NCBI GenBank assembly: GCA_026874595.1 | Contig: CM049307.1 | Span: 75,120,643-75,184,642, forward strand | Length of the DNA stretch: 64,000 nt | Reading direction: 5' to 3' | Origin: Sipunculus nudus | Taxonomy: Eukaryota > Annelida > Sipuncula > Golfingiida > Sipunculidae | In this document: piece by piece, positions 11,612-21,948 of the stretch | How positions within the stretch are numbered: the stretch's first letter is position 1 | Layout: every line of letters starts with the position of its first letter | Position numbers and translations under genes: made by a program | The notes under the pieces: generated by a model | Databases searched by the model: none | Told to the model about the DNA's origin: nothing | The model's input: only the letters and a program-made list of their open reading frames with translations

Positions 11612-12277
11612 TATAGTCTGTTCCACGGTAGGGTGCCCATTGAAATTTGGCAATATTTTGTTAAATTGGCAGATTAATTCCAGATGGTATGCTGCAATGA
11701 AGGAATGGGATATAGGTCTAACTAAATATACTGAAAGTAAAATCATACCTTGCAAAATATTAAAGTAATGCAATAAAAATCAGTATCTGAGAAAAGTCTT
11801 ATTTTTTACAACACCTCTATCCCATTCACGAACGTCGAGGTCACTGGTCACATGCTCAAACATCTACATTTAACAGCTTCTGATTGGTTAATAATTGGTC
11901 ATAAATATTTTTAAAAAATTGTGATTGTCTGCAACCCATGACAGACGCCATGCCACGTGGCCTCAATATTCAGAAGAACCAGAATGTTGCAAAATATAGA
12001 TGTTGGTTTTTGTTATGTAGCTAATCAATATGTTATGTGTGATTTTTATGTATTTTTGTATTATTTTTATGTATTTATCTATCTATTTACTTATTTATTT
12101 TTTTATGTAATGAATTGCAAGTCAACAACAAATTCCTGGAACTGAAGGCTAATAAATGTTATCTTATCTTATCTTATCTTATCTTATCAGCACTAAGGTC
12201 AGACTGTGTGATAATATTTGTGTTTTAGAGAATAATTGTCAAATTTCAATGAGCACCCTACAGTGGAGCAGACTATA
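11612..12277. mobile_element. TIR element (about 43-bp arms) carrying a LINE-like tail
   Basis: The arm at 11612-11654 (TATAGTCTGTTCCACGGTAG onward, with ATTGAAATTTGGCAAT) is mirrored at 12235-12277 with only a few mismatches. The right arm on the plus strand contains CAAATTTCAATGAGCACCCT. Inside sits a separate A/T-rich tail ending in ATCTT repeats (12162-12188). No transposase frame is seen. Confidence 0.6.
12030..12188 (+). mobile_element. LINE-like 3' end with (ATCTT)n tail
   Basis: T-rich sequence is followed by GTCAACAACAAATTCCTGGA, then AATAAATGTT and about five ATCTT units. This resembles the 3' UTR and short-repeat tail of invertebrate non-LTR retrotransposons. No reverse-transcriptase frame is adjacent, so it would be a severely 5'-truncated copy. 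The 5' limit is uncertain and the clade is not assigned. Confidence 0.45.
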
Positions 12278-12279
12278 GT

Positions 12280-12616
12280 GTTCTAAAATGGCAGATTGAT
12301 CATCTAATTAGAGAAGTGGAAGATGGCAGTACAATTTCTGTCATCCTTAAGCAACTTTATGGATTTACAGTTGGCAAGATGAGTTGTGCTTCCTGATATG
12401 AATATATCTACAAATGTAAGAATACAAAATTACATGTAATAATAGACAGGTTGTTACATACTTAGATTAATTGTAGCCTTTTTGATGTGGCATTTATAGC
12501 ACTGGAGTATGGCTGTGTTTGATTGAGAGAAATCAGATATATGTAAGTGAAATGTATGTGAAATACCAATTACTTACTAAAAGTCATAAATGTGACATAT
12601 TACAAATGGTTTCCAG
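12280..12616. other. AT-rich non-coding DNA, nothing recognised
   Basis: No supported feature. Confidence 0.5.
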
Positions 12617-12834
12617 CATTTTTAGCTCAGCTAACTTTCAGTCATGCTGGGCTATAGTGATGGGTCTTTGTCCGTCGTCTGTCCGTCCGGCCGGCCGGCC
12701 GTCTGTTAGCAGGGCACAAATCGTAACCGTAGGGGCTAGGGCCATGAACCCTATGCAGTCTTAGAGGTTCTAAAAAGATCTCCTTGCAAACCTGAAATTA
12801 GGTCACTGTGACCTATATTCTCGAAGTTATGGGG

Positions 12835-13450
12835 TGTGTTTGCACCCCCCAGAAATAATTCTTTTTGCCAAAATTTTCATCCCAAACCTTACATCTTTCA
12901 CATACAGCTCACCTACCAACAGGGGAAGAACCATAATTTTTTTTTAGGTAACAAGGTCTTCTTTGAAAAGCCTGTGAATGCTTTTTAAGCCAAACCTTTC
13001 ATCCCAATTCTTTGATCTTTCACATATAGCTTACCTACTAAGTGGGAGAAGAATCCTATAGATGTTGAGGTCACAAGGTCAAAGGTCAGGGTCACAGGAT
13101 CCACTTCTTTGAAAAGGTTGTGGACACATTTCAAGCTAGACCTTTCATTCCAAACCTTTCAGCACTGATATTGCTTCTCTGCCAACAGGGGAAAAGACCT
13201 GTTGATTTTGAGGTCAAAGGTCAAGTTCACAGCACCCACTTCTTGCGTGGAGTCATTTTCAGGCAAACTTTTCAATCTATACTTTCCATCTGTCATATAT
13301 GGCTTACCTACCAATAGGGGAAGAAGCCTATTGATGTTGAGTTCAAAAGGTCAAAGGTCAAGGTCACAATATTGTTCTAAATGCTTGTGAACATATTTCA
13401 AGTGAAACTGTTCAACCCAAACCTTCAGTCTTTCACATATGCCATATCTA
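12835..13450. repeat. Degenerate tandem core repeat, unit about 120-130 bp
   Basis: Units share AGGTCAAAGGTCA(A)GGTCACA, then a TTTCAAGCCAAACCTTTCATC-like stretch, then TTTCACATATAGCTTACCTACC and AGGGGAAGAA. About five diverged copies are visible. It forms the core of the B3 element. Confidence 0.7.
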
Positions 13451-13905
13451 TGCATCACTCAGTGTGATTCAAACTTCATATTTATGGGTCTTTTTGCATG
13501 AAGAAATAACTAATTGATTTTGAGGTCAGCTGGTCAGGAGGTTAAAGGTTGCAGGTCTAAGTTATTCACTCATTGGTTGCCAAGTAATTACACCCGGCCA
13601 GATGTAATTGGTTAGTAGTTACCCATCATTTAGAAAGAATCCAGTTGATATGTGGGCAAAAGGCCAAGGTCATAGGTCAGGTCAACTTTTTTTGTAGACC
13701 ATCTCTATTTTTCTTGTATATATAAGCTTGCACTCCAGCTGGTACATCTCACCATGTGGCTGTAATTGTGAGTGACACTGGTGACATATGACTCCCTTTT
13801 GTATCAGGCTATTAAGTGATAAGGCTGAGTGATATGTACCTCGTTACTGCATAACAAAACACTGTTGTTGGAATACTTCAGCCAGGAATTAACACTATGA
13901 GAGTA

Positions 13906-15124
13906 CAGTGGAACCCCGCCTTGCGACCACCCCACAATTGCGACCACCCCACAATTACGACCATTTTGCTTGGTCCCGAATTTTTTTTAGTTTATTTACT
14001 TTTAAAAATGACTCAAAATTACGACCACCCCTGAATTCAGAATTACGACCAGATTTCCTGGCCCCAGCGCTAATGCGACCCCGCTAATGCGACCACCGCC
14101 GAGAAGTACTGAAACAACATTTCTCACGAGTCAATGGCTGCGTCTTGTCACAGACGCCTTAACGAAAGATCAAAGTGGGTAACAAGGTTTCTTAACCCTA
14201 GTGTTAATCTGGTCCCGCATATCTTCCCGACTCTGTGTCTTCGCTGGGACTCGTTGAGGTGTAGGTTATAGATCAAAGAGGGTAACCATCGGCCTGATTA
14301 CTTAATGAGCCGGTCTGACCTGGGGTCAGATGCTAATTGCCCCTCAGTGATCACCTGTAATACAGCTACCCTAAGTGTGGGGTTGCGGGCTTAATATTTC
14401 AACTCATCACATATTGTTCGATCCTCATTGGTAAAATTAACTACCTAGTTAATCCTAAATGTGTTCATACCTTACTGACACTGAGTATTGAGCAGTCAGT
14501 AAAATGTATAAATAAAGCTTGCATGGGGGGAAAATCCCTCACATTAACTTGCCATTTCTGATAGATCGTTGTCAGTTTATTTCTCTACTGGTTAAGTTTG
14601 CATTTAATTGCTTGCTGTTAGGCAACCATGCCTCTGAAAGAGCTCTCCTTGAAGGATAAAGTGGCGTTTATCAAGGCGGCAACACCACGCGCAGTCAGCA
14701 CCAAATGGCTCAGCAGTTTAGCGTCGGGAAAACTCAAGTGCACGCAATATATACTCAAGCGGAAGGCTAAATATATGACAGCCACGTATTATGTTCAATA
14801 TGCATTCAGTAGGTTGTAATCGTATTGCCTTAGTGTTATTATTTGTTAATCATCAGTCACTACGTATGTGTACATGTATATTAATTTTTATCATGAATAA
14901 ATATGTTCAGCTACACAAAAAAAACATTCATAATAAGGGTCCTCCGCTAAGTAAAATATTTTGTTATAATTCACATTAAAGATATGCAGTAGATAAACTC
15001 TGATACACATTAAATATCAGCGTGTTATATGTGACCACGGTAAGAGTTTCACAAATACGACCACCCCCAAATAACGACCACTTTGCTCAGTCCCCAGGGT
15101 GGTCGTAATTGTGGGGTTCCACTG
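13906..15124 (+). mobile_element. pogo/Tigger-like DNA transposon, internally deleted
   Basis: The ends CAGTGGAACCCCGCCTTGCG and GGTCGTAATTGTGGGGTTCCACTG form inverted repeats flanked by TA (13904-13905 and 15125-15126). GCGACCACC/ACGACCACC words repeat under both ends. The 1219-bp length is far below an autonomous pogo element. One short remnant of the transposase N-terminus survives at 14628-14819. The start CAGTGGAACC and TA duplication are typical of the pogo/Tigger branch of Tc1/mariner. Confidence 0.9.
14628..14819 (+). pseudogene. Transposase N-terminal helix-turn-helix remnant (pogo/CENP-B-like)
   Basis: The 63-residue frame opens MPLKELSLKDKVAFIKAAT, like the first helix of pogo/Tigger/CENP-B-type DNA-binding domains (pattern LTLxEKxxIIKxxE). 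It then jumps to KCTQYILKRKAKYM, like the recognition helix region (TQxSxILKNKxKI) that normally follows. The middle of the domain looks altered, and neither the CENP-B HTH nor the DDE catalytic domain follows. It is a relic inside the TA-flanked element at 13906-15124. Family assignment is by motif reading only. Confidence 0.6.
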
Positions 15125-16249
15125 TATATAGTATTAAGGTTAAGCTACTGATTTATAAGATGATGGGAACATTTTGCAGTTTATTTAATGGAATCATAGC
15201 AATAAACTAAGTTTCCTAGGTATCTGAATATTTTTGTATAAATCACCACATATAAAAGCAAGTGTTTGTTCTCATAATATGTGGATGTGTACTTGATTTA
15301 GGATGGCTTTATTTTATTACAAGACTCTTAGTCATGCTTTTTGCATTTCTTTTCTTTCAGGTTTTGCAGTTTACCAACCCTGCTGACCCCATTGAAAAGC
15401 AGAGTGATAATAAAAAATATTGGACCTACACTTTTACATTTGCATATCTATAAATCTGATATGAGTGCCTGAACATGCCTTTTGAATAGTTTTGGACATT
15501 CATTACTGTAACATCATTTGGAGAATTTGCCCCAAGTTTGCTCTCTTATTGGAGGATGTGTGATATTAAATGTCAGACTTGTCAGAAATCCATTATGTCT
15601 GCCAGTTAGCCACCTTAGAAATCCTTTTTTTCAGTGCAGTTTCAGTAATTTTCCTTTAATTTTTGGTCCGATTTAGAGAATAGTTGTTGTCTGATTTCAG
15701 ACCTGTCAGAAGTCCAAAATGGCCACCAGGCAACCATCTTTAAATTCCTTTTGATCATATTATCTCAAGAACTGTTAAAGTGAAGGCAGTCGGACGTATA
15801 TTAATGTAATCTTGCAAAGGATTGGGTCAAATATTTCTTAATAAATATTATCATCATATATGAAAGTGCATTACAGTTGGCTTGTATTGTATAAAAATTC
15901 ATACAGAAGCACCTGTTTCTCAATAATTCTTGCATGGATTTCCTTGATTTTTTGCTATATATTTTGATCTTATATTTGCCCTTTGTGGTGTTCCTTTTGA
16001 GACTGACAGGTATCAAGTAAGCTATGGGAATAGTTCTGGATACCTTAACAATCATACATTTTCCTCAGACCATCAATTCACTGTGTTTTAACCAGACATA
16101 GGTGATATATATTTCTGTTGTCATAGAAAATTTCAACAAATTGGCAAATTGGTTCTTCAAAATTTGACTGGAAGTTGTGAATCTCAGCCCATGATGTTGC
16201 AGGTCATGCTTGGCAGCTGAGCGTCATGACCCATGGGTCACTTGTTCCT

Positions 16250-17039
16250 GTTGGTGTGTTCTGTGCTAGAAACAGTTGGTAAAAATTATACCTTACATCA
16301 TCTACTTTCCAAATCTGCTCTCTGAAAATGACTTTTCTTTTCTGCTGGTTGGTTACCACAAAGTATCTCACATGAAGGATCTCCAATTAATTGATTTAGA
16401 CATTAAAATATTTTTTTAATCAAAATGTATTAATTTTAGTCTATTATCAGGAGACTGTCGGGCTGCTTTTGAATTTTTTTCAGGATATTTGTACCTTGTG
16501 GCATCTCCTTTCTTAAAGCTGTAAATCTTTTACTTTCACCAAATAAGATTGTTATATATAAGTTATTTCATACATTGTACTTAAAAATCAGTCATATTAA
16601 ATTTTTTTAAAGTGACCAGTAAGATCATAATAGAGACATTTATTCTGTTTTTCTTTCAAATCGGTGATTTTTGACACCTCAGTGTGGTAAGAATCTTGTG
16701 TGTTCTTACTCCTCTGCCATCTTATTTATAACATTCATGCTGACGCACTTCCACAGCAAGATTTTTTATGTTGTATAAACTGTCAGTTGGGGAGCCAAAT
16801 ACATTCAATGGCAGACGATATATCATCTATAAAAAGAACAAACCATTGAAGAAAAGTTTATCCGAGACTTTTTCTGGCGTGTGACAGAGGGATTTCTCCC
16901 ACATCTATAGAGGACACAACAGTCTCTGCTGCAAAGGAACTTTTTTGTTATGCAAGTTCAAAGGTCACATCAAGGGAGATATGTCTGCCTTATTTAGAGA
17001 TTTACAAGACTAAGGCTTTATAAATAATAAGAATTCAGT
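16250..17039. other. AT-rich non-coding DNA, nothing recognised
   Basis: No supported feature. Confidence 0.5.
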
Positions 17040-17650
17040 AGGTTGTGATGTCTGGTGAATTTTGCTCGTAGGACGATCAATGAGTGAAAAGCATCATGGG
17101 ACTCATGGTGGATCTGTGATGGATGTTTGTTCTTTTGTGGTCATGAGATACTTTAAAGCTTTGTTTAGGTCCACTAAGGTGTCTCGCCTCAGGTTTAATA
17201 AGGATAGCTCTGTAACAGCATGCAAGCAACACAAGGAGCAAGGCAGGACCCACAGACTGACTGTACCTCCACTGAGGTTCCCTGCTGGTGTAATCCAATT
17301 AGGTCTGGACATTGATACAAAGGATTTGATATCACCAACTGAATGCTCACGTGTGAGCCGCCATCGGAAATAACGGAGAATTAAGTTTAATTGTAAGTTC
17401 ATATGACAGGAGATGTGAGCGGTGATGAATTCACTGGGAGGTCTCACTGTGACAATGATCCCCCAGAAACACCCACATGTTTATCGGTACCGGCTGCAGC
17501 TTATACAAGCACCGTGTTATTGATTGGGCTAGTAGTGACATCACTAAGTTGAGGCCCCGTGGCCCTCCCCCACGCTGATTTCTGATCATCACATAAACGT
17601 CGGTTTGCCTCCAGGGTGGTCATTCTTGTGCTAGTTACAGAAGCTGGTAC
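17040..17650. promoter_or_regulatory. Candidate non-coding conserved/regulatory island
   Basis: About 600 bp of balanced composition without repeats, directly upstream of the 36-nt exon candidate. A plus-strand open frame (17062-17373) overlaps open frames on the minus strand. None has recognisable motifs or a splice-site pair, so it is left as non-coding. Confidence 0.25.
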
Positions 17651-17672
17651 AACGGCCCTCTCCCTCCTACAG

Positions 17673-17708
17673 GTTTACTTGACTTGCTCTCTTCTTCTTC
17701 AAGTTCAG
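17673..17708 (+). CDS. Candidate 36-nt internal coding exon
   Basis: The acceptor CCCTCTCCCTCCTACAG is strongly pyrimidine-rich, and the donor TTCAG/GTGAGA is near consensus. The exon has a length divisible by three. Joined in phase 1 after the G left by the 10068-10114 candidate, it stays open and reads G-LLDLLSSSSSS plus one G. In the other usable frame it reads VYLTCSLLLQVQ, also open. A 36-nt stretch is often open by chance, so phase compatibility is only weak support. The function is unknown. Confidence 0.28.
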
Positions 17709-17709
17709 G

Positions 17710-19110
17710 TGAGAAAACTTCATAAGTTTCATATTATGTTGGTGTGACCAGTCTAGTTGCTGCACCCAAAATACGATCTTTAAAAGTTTTACCTTTTAAA
17801 TTTTAGCAGGAGTTTTATGTCTTTGATTTCTTTTTAATATAAAGACAGACTTAGAATTGTTCATGTTACTTGTCTGAGAGGAAAGCATTTTATGGCTGAT
17901 ATCATTTTTAAGACATTATCATAAACCAAGCTAAAACTAGAATCATTCATGATTTTAATGTATTCTTGTACTCGTTATTAAAAACCAGTATCAACTGTTA
18001 TAAAAAAAAGTAACCATGTTAATTTTATTTAAATGACAGGAGAAAAAACCAATGTAAAATTATTTAAAATGTATGAGTTTTTGCACTAATTATAGCTTTA
18101 TAAATGGATGTAGCTGCAAATTTTGTTATTTCATAAATCCTTTTTGGGACTTTCAAAACTTATGTTCATAAATCTGAAACAGGTGTATTGTTTTTATTAT
18201 TAGAAAATATGTAGTGTTTACCGGTTTGGTAATAAATACTTCTGAACTGCAGAGAAAATGTGTTCTATTAATTTTAAGATGGTAAATAGTAAAAGGGTCT
18301 TTATGTTAAACATTAAAAAGTTGATTCCTTTGGAAGGTTATTTTGCAGACTTCAAACAGTTATGTATAGACTTAATATTTTACTATGTATTTTATTGGAG
18401 TCAGGTCTCATTTTTTTGCATCTTTTTACTTATGAACGCAGATTATGCTGATATTTTAGAATTAAATAAAAGAGGACTTCAAGAAGTCCTTCCAGCTGTG
18501 GCCTCTGTACTTAAGTTATTCTGGATAATGAAGACTGTACACATGAAATAAATCAAATGGCCTTAAAAGTTAAATTATCTCAGTTAAACATTTAAAGGCT
18601 ATTGAGTTTCACTTCAAGACTAGACTTTTGAAATAAAAGGTTATGAGGTACTCTCTCATTAGTCTCTTCTCAATTTTCCTTGGGAATGTTATCATCAGTT
18701 CCTTGACATATGTCATATTAACATCATGTCGTCTGATTTATTGAACATAAAAGAAAGTATGTTTTACAACTTCAGTGACTTTTGCAGACAGGAAAAATGA
18801 AAAAAAAAAGAAAATTTATACAAATAATTAAGAGCAACATCCAGTAGAGAAAATTTCATAATTCCATTGAAGTTTTATAATCTATATAATAACCATTCAG
18901 ATCAATTAAAACAAGTTTTAGTAAATTTGCTATTTTTCGGATTCCTTTACAAACCAAAAGACCCATTTCTCACATTCTTTCGTTGCTAGAGATTTTGGAT
19001 ATCTGGATGCAACATAATCCAGTTGCTGTGTTTTGTGTTCAGTTAAGGCATGGGTTACATACCTAACTTTTTATTCAATCCAAGTGTCCCTATATTTGTC
19101 TCTGTTTCAT
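17710..19110. other. AT-rich non-coding DNA
   Basis: Contains a 97-codon plus-strand open frame (18258-18551) whose composition is that of AT-rich DNA (many Lys, Phe, Leu, Ile). It has an acceptor-like site near 18431 but no good donor, so it is not called. Nothing else was seen. Confidence 0.5.
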
Positions 19111-19113
19111 CAA

Positions 19114-19622
19114 GTATTAAATAAGTAAAAAGAATTTATCTTTACAACTCAGTCATCTCATCAGTACCATCAAATTATTCACCAGGTTCGATTAAAATTC
19201 TGAGATGAAGCGATATCCGATGTGGCAAGGAACAGTGTCAAAAGCAGTCTGTGAATGGTGTCAAAAAAAATTTATGAGACTTGGGTATTTTTTCTGTATT
19301 GAGATCATGAGGAACAGCCATTGTGTAGCTTTTGATTGAAAGTTTAGTATTCCGTGAAATAGAATATTGAATAAGTTAAAAGAATTTATCTTTACAACTC
19401 AGTCATCTCATCAGCACCATCAAAATATTCACCAGGTTCGAGTTAAAATTCTGAGATGAAGCGATGTCAGATGTGACCAGGAACAGTGTCAAAAGCAGTC
19501 TGTGAGAGGTGTAAAAAAAAATATGAGACTGGATGCAACTGAGTATTTTTTCCGTATTGAGATCATGACGAACAGCCATTGAGTATAGCTTTAGATCGAA
19601 AGTTTAGTATTCCGTGAAACGA
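19114..19622. repeat. Tandem duplication, two copies of about 250 bp
   Basis: ATAAGTAAAAAGAATTTATC at 19121 and ATAAGTTAAAAGAATTTATC at 19371 start two copies. Both continue through CATCTCATCAG, CACCAGGTTCG, AATTCTGAGATGAAGCGAT, GGAACAGTGTCAAAAGCAG, GAGATCATGA and AGTTTAGTATTCCGTGAAA. Identity by eye is high, roughly nine in ten. The conserved, non-transposon texture and the adjoining complex island suggest a duplicated regulatory segment. Confidence 0.8.
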
Positions 19623-20060
19623 GGTTACCGCAATATGTCTTTTAAATGGGAAGGGCCTTGTAGGAAGGGCATAAACAACGAGAATGGTACGGTATAGCAA
19701 GTGACAGGATGTGAATAAACGACATGCTAGAGCATCGCACCCATGCACTCTTATGCTCTCTAGCTATTCTCGCAGGGTCCTAGCCAGGGAAAGGATCAGC
19801 GTGTGATTAAATGCTGATGGGACCGGCAGCATTGTCTTTATTCATACCAGAATGAGGAGTCAGATACACAGGCACGATTGATAGTAAAACCATGCTCGTT
19901 GCTGTCCAACCCGGGTTAAATGTTACATGAAGGCCCTGTGCTACATGTTAAGTATATGACCTATTTGTATCTAGGTGACTTACCCTTCACAACATTGATC
20001 CCCGCTGCACCAAATGGGCCAGTATTATCCCTGACAAAAGTCGTACATGCTTCCATTTAC
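19600..20060. promoter_or_regulatory. Candidate non-coding conserved/regulatory island
   Basis: Complex, less AT-rich sequence running on directly from the second copy of the 250-bp duplication. No protein-like frame. The call is by texture only. Confidence 0.25.
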
Positions 20061-21946
20061 CAGGGTATGTATAATTCTCTATAGAAAGGAAAATTTCAGG
20101 AGCTAAATCTGGATTAAAGGTAGCATAATCAGCCCGAACTCCTATATCTAATCAATGCAAAAGTGCAAATTATACCCCATAAATTATACCTAAATTTAAA
20201 CCTGCTACCATGTTCTTAATGATGGTATAAATATTTTTTAACTTTTCCTTCATTTACACATGATGTTTTAACTTTTAACAAGTTTTAGATTTTTGAAAGG
20301 CGGGCTATTTTTAACACCCAGTAAACAGCAAATTTTAGTGGACTAATATTGAATTTAAACCATATGACAGTATCTCAAACCACCTTTTTCTTCTTTTTAA
20401 TGTTTGTCTTTCTTGTTAAAAATGAAATTTAAATATTTCTATTGAATCAGAATTGTAAATTTCAGTTTAAGGTAGATAGAAACACTATCATGCTATCACA
20501 CATTGTATTTAAGTAAATAAGCATTTTAGATTTTCTGGTTTGACCTCATCAGATTTTGTCTGACTGAGTTAAATAAATATTCTTTTGTTTTTATGATAGG
20601 ATTTCATGTTTCAGTGTTTAAGTTCAGAAAAAATCAATTGGAAACTCAGAAATTATATACAAGCTTTGTGTGTACCACCTCAATTATAACATTCAACTTT
20701 TATTTCACGTAATTTAATTTGATGTTATCCCTAACGAAAAGTCAATATTAAACTCTATTACTATAAGGGTGTCCGTAAATCAGCTTAATTAGTAAAGTAA
20801 ATTAGATGGAACATTTTTGTGTATTTATAAGCAAATTTTATTTCAGTTAATAAGGTGTTTTTGATCATTTTCAGTAGTTCATAAGAGGGTCTGGTTACAG
20901 CTTTAAAAAAAATAATATATTGCTTTTTCATATTCCATTAGATAAAATTAGCACATAACTGGGCTTGATATATTATGTACGTTACTGTGAAACTAGGGGT
21001 GTTTGCTTTTGCTTGCTCAGTCAGATGGGAGACAATTTTCAGTCATTAAGAACTGGTTCTTATTGGATCTTTTGTCAGAACATAGAGTGAAGAGTAAAAT
21101 AGTCTAATAAGCACATAGTGATCATTTAACAAGCAGTGTAACATTACTGACTGTGCTAAGTGATTTTGGTTTTGCCTTAAATTGGCTAACAAAAACAAGC
21201 TTATTGCCTTTTCATACTATGTGAGATTCTGTGTGCTGTAATTGCTCATTTTGTGTATTATGTTTGCTTTTTCTAGCTCAGCAGGATGAAATGATCTACT
21301 GTAAATCCTGTTTTTATGGCTGCATGTCTATTTATAGTTGCATCCTAAGTTTGCAAGGTCCCTTTAACTTTCTTCATTACTATCTAATTATGTCTGAAAG
21401 AGATCAAATCATAGTGTTACAGAGAGAAAAGGAATATTTTGCTTTTGATTTTGTATTTGATAAGATTAGTGCTTTACATTTAAGTTAAAGGTATTTTGAA
21501 TATTCTCACAGGTGCTGCTTGTCTTAGGCAAATGGTTAATTTTTTCACAGTCACATATGTGTTTTTTATCTTAATGGGTTACAAAAAAGAAGTTTTAGTA
21601 TTAATTATGGTAATACGACTTCTGCATGTCAGCCCCACCTTTTGGTCATTCCTTGAAATAAATAACCTTATGTGACAGACTATTCATGGGAGATAATTCT
21701 TTTGTCTTCAAGAAGTAGGTTGGATTACAAATGTGAACAGTGTGAACAGCAGTATTTTTGTTGCAGCAAAATAAAACAATATTTTAGCCACCATTTTATG
21801 TAAATAAAAATTAATGCTAAAATAAATCTCTTAAAATTTGGGTACCAGATGGCATGGAGAAACAAAGTGGTATAACCATAAATAACAATCAAATTTCAGG
21901 GTACTCATATATATATTGATACTTAAATTGGAGTGTCAATCATTTA
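20061..21946. other. AT-rich non-coding DNA, nothing recognised
   Basis: No splice-site pair bounding an open exon, and no repeats. An 85-codon frame at 21231-21488 has no recognisable features. Confidence 0.5.
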
Positions 21947-21948
21947 TA

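Larger units (their letters stand above)
12617..16244 (+). mobile_element. Family B Helitron-like element (B3), split by a pogo-like insertion
   Basis: It begins TTTTTAGCTCAGCT with an imperfect hairpin closing at GGGCTATAG, then runs into a GTCCGTCC/GGCC microsatellite, as in B1 and B2. It ends with CAGCTGAGC, the palindrome GACCCATGGGTC and ACTTG/TT, the family B 3' end. In between is a degenerate tandem core and a 1.2-kb pogo-like element (13906-15124), leaving about 2.4 kb of B sequence, close to the 2.6 kb of B2. That the two ends belong to one insertion is inferred from order, orientation and size. Confidence 0.55.

Noticed and set aside
15361-15453. Exon after a strong acceptor (TTTCTTTTCTTTCAG), reading LQFTNPADPIEKQSDNKKYW
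   Set aside because: No donor follows, the frame runs into AT-rich sequence, and in the phase left by the 10068 candidate it stops after a few codons.
18258-18551. 97-codon open frame
   Set aside because: Residue composition simply reflects AT-rich DNA, with no motif and no splice-site pair.
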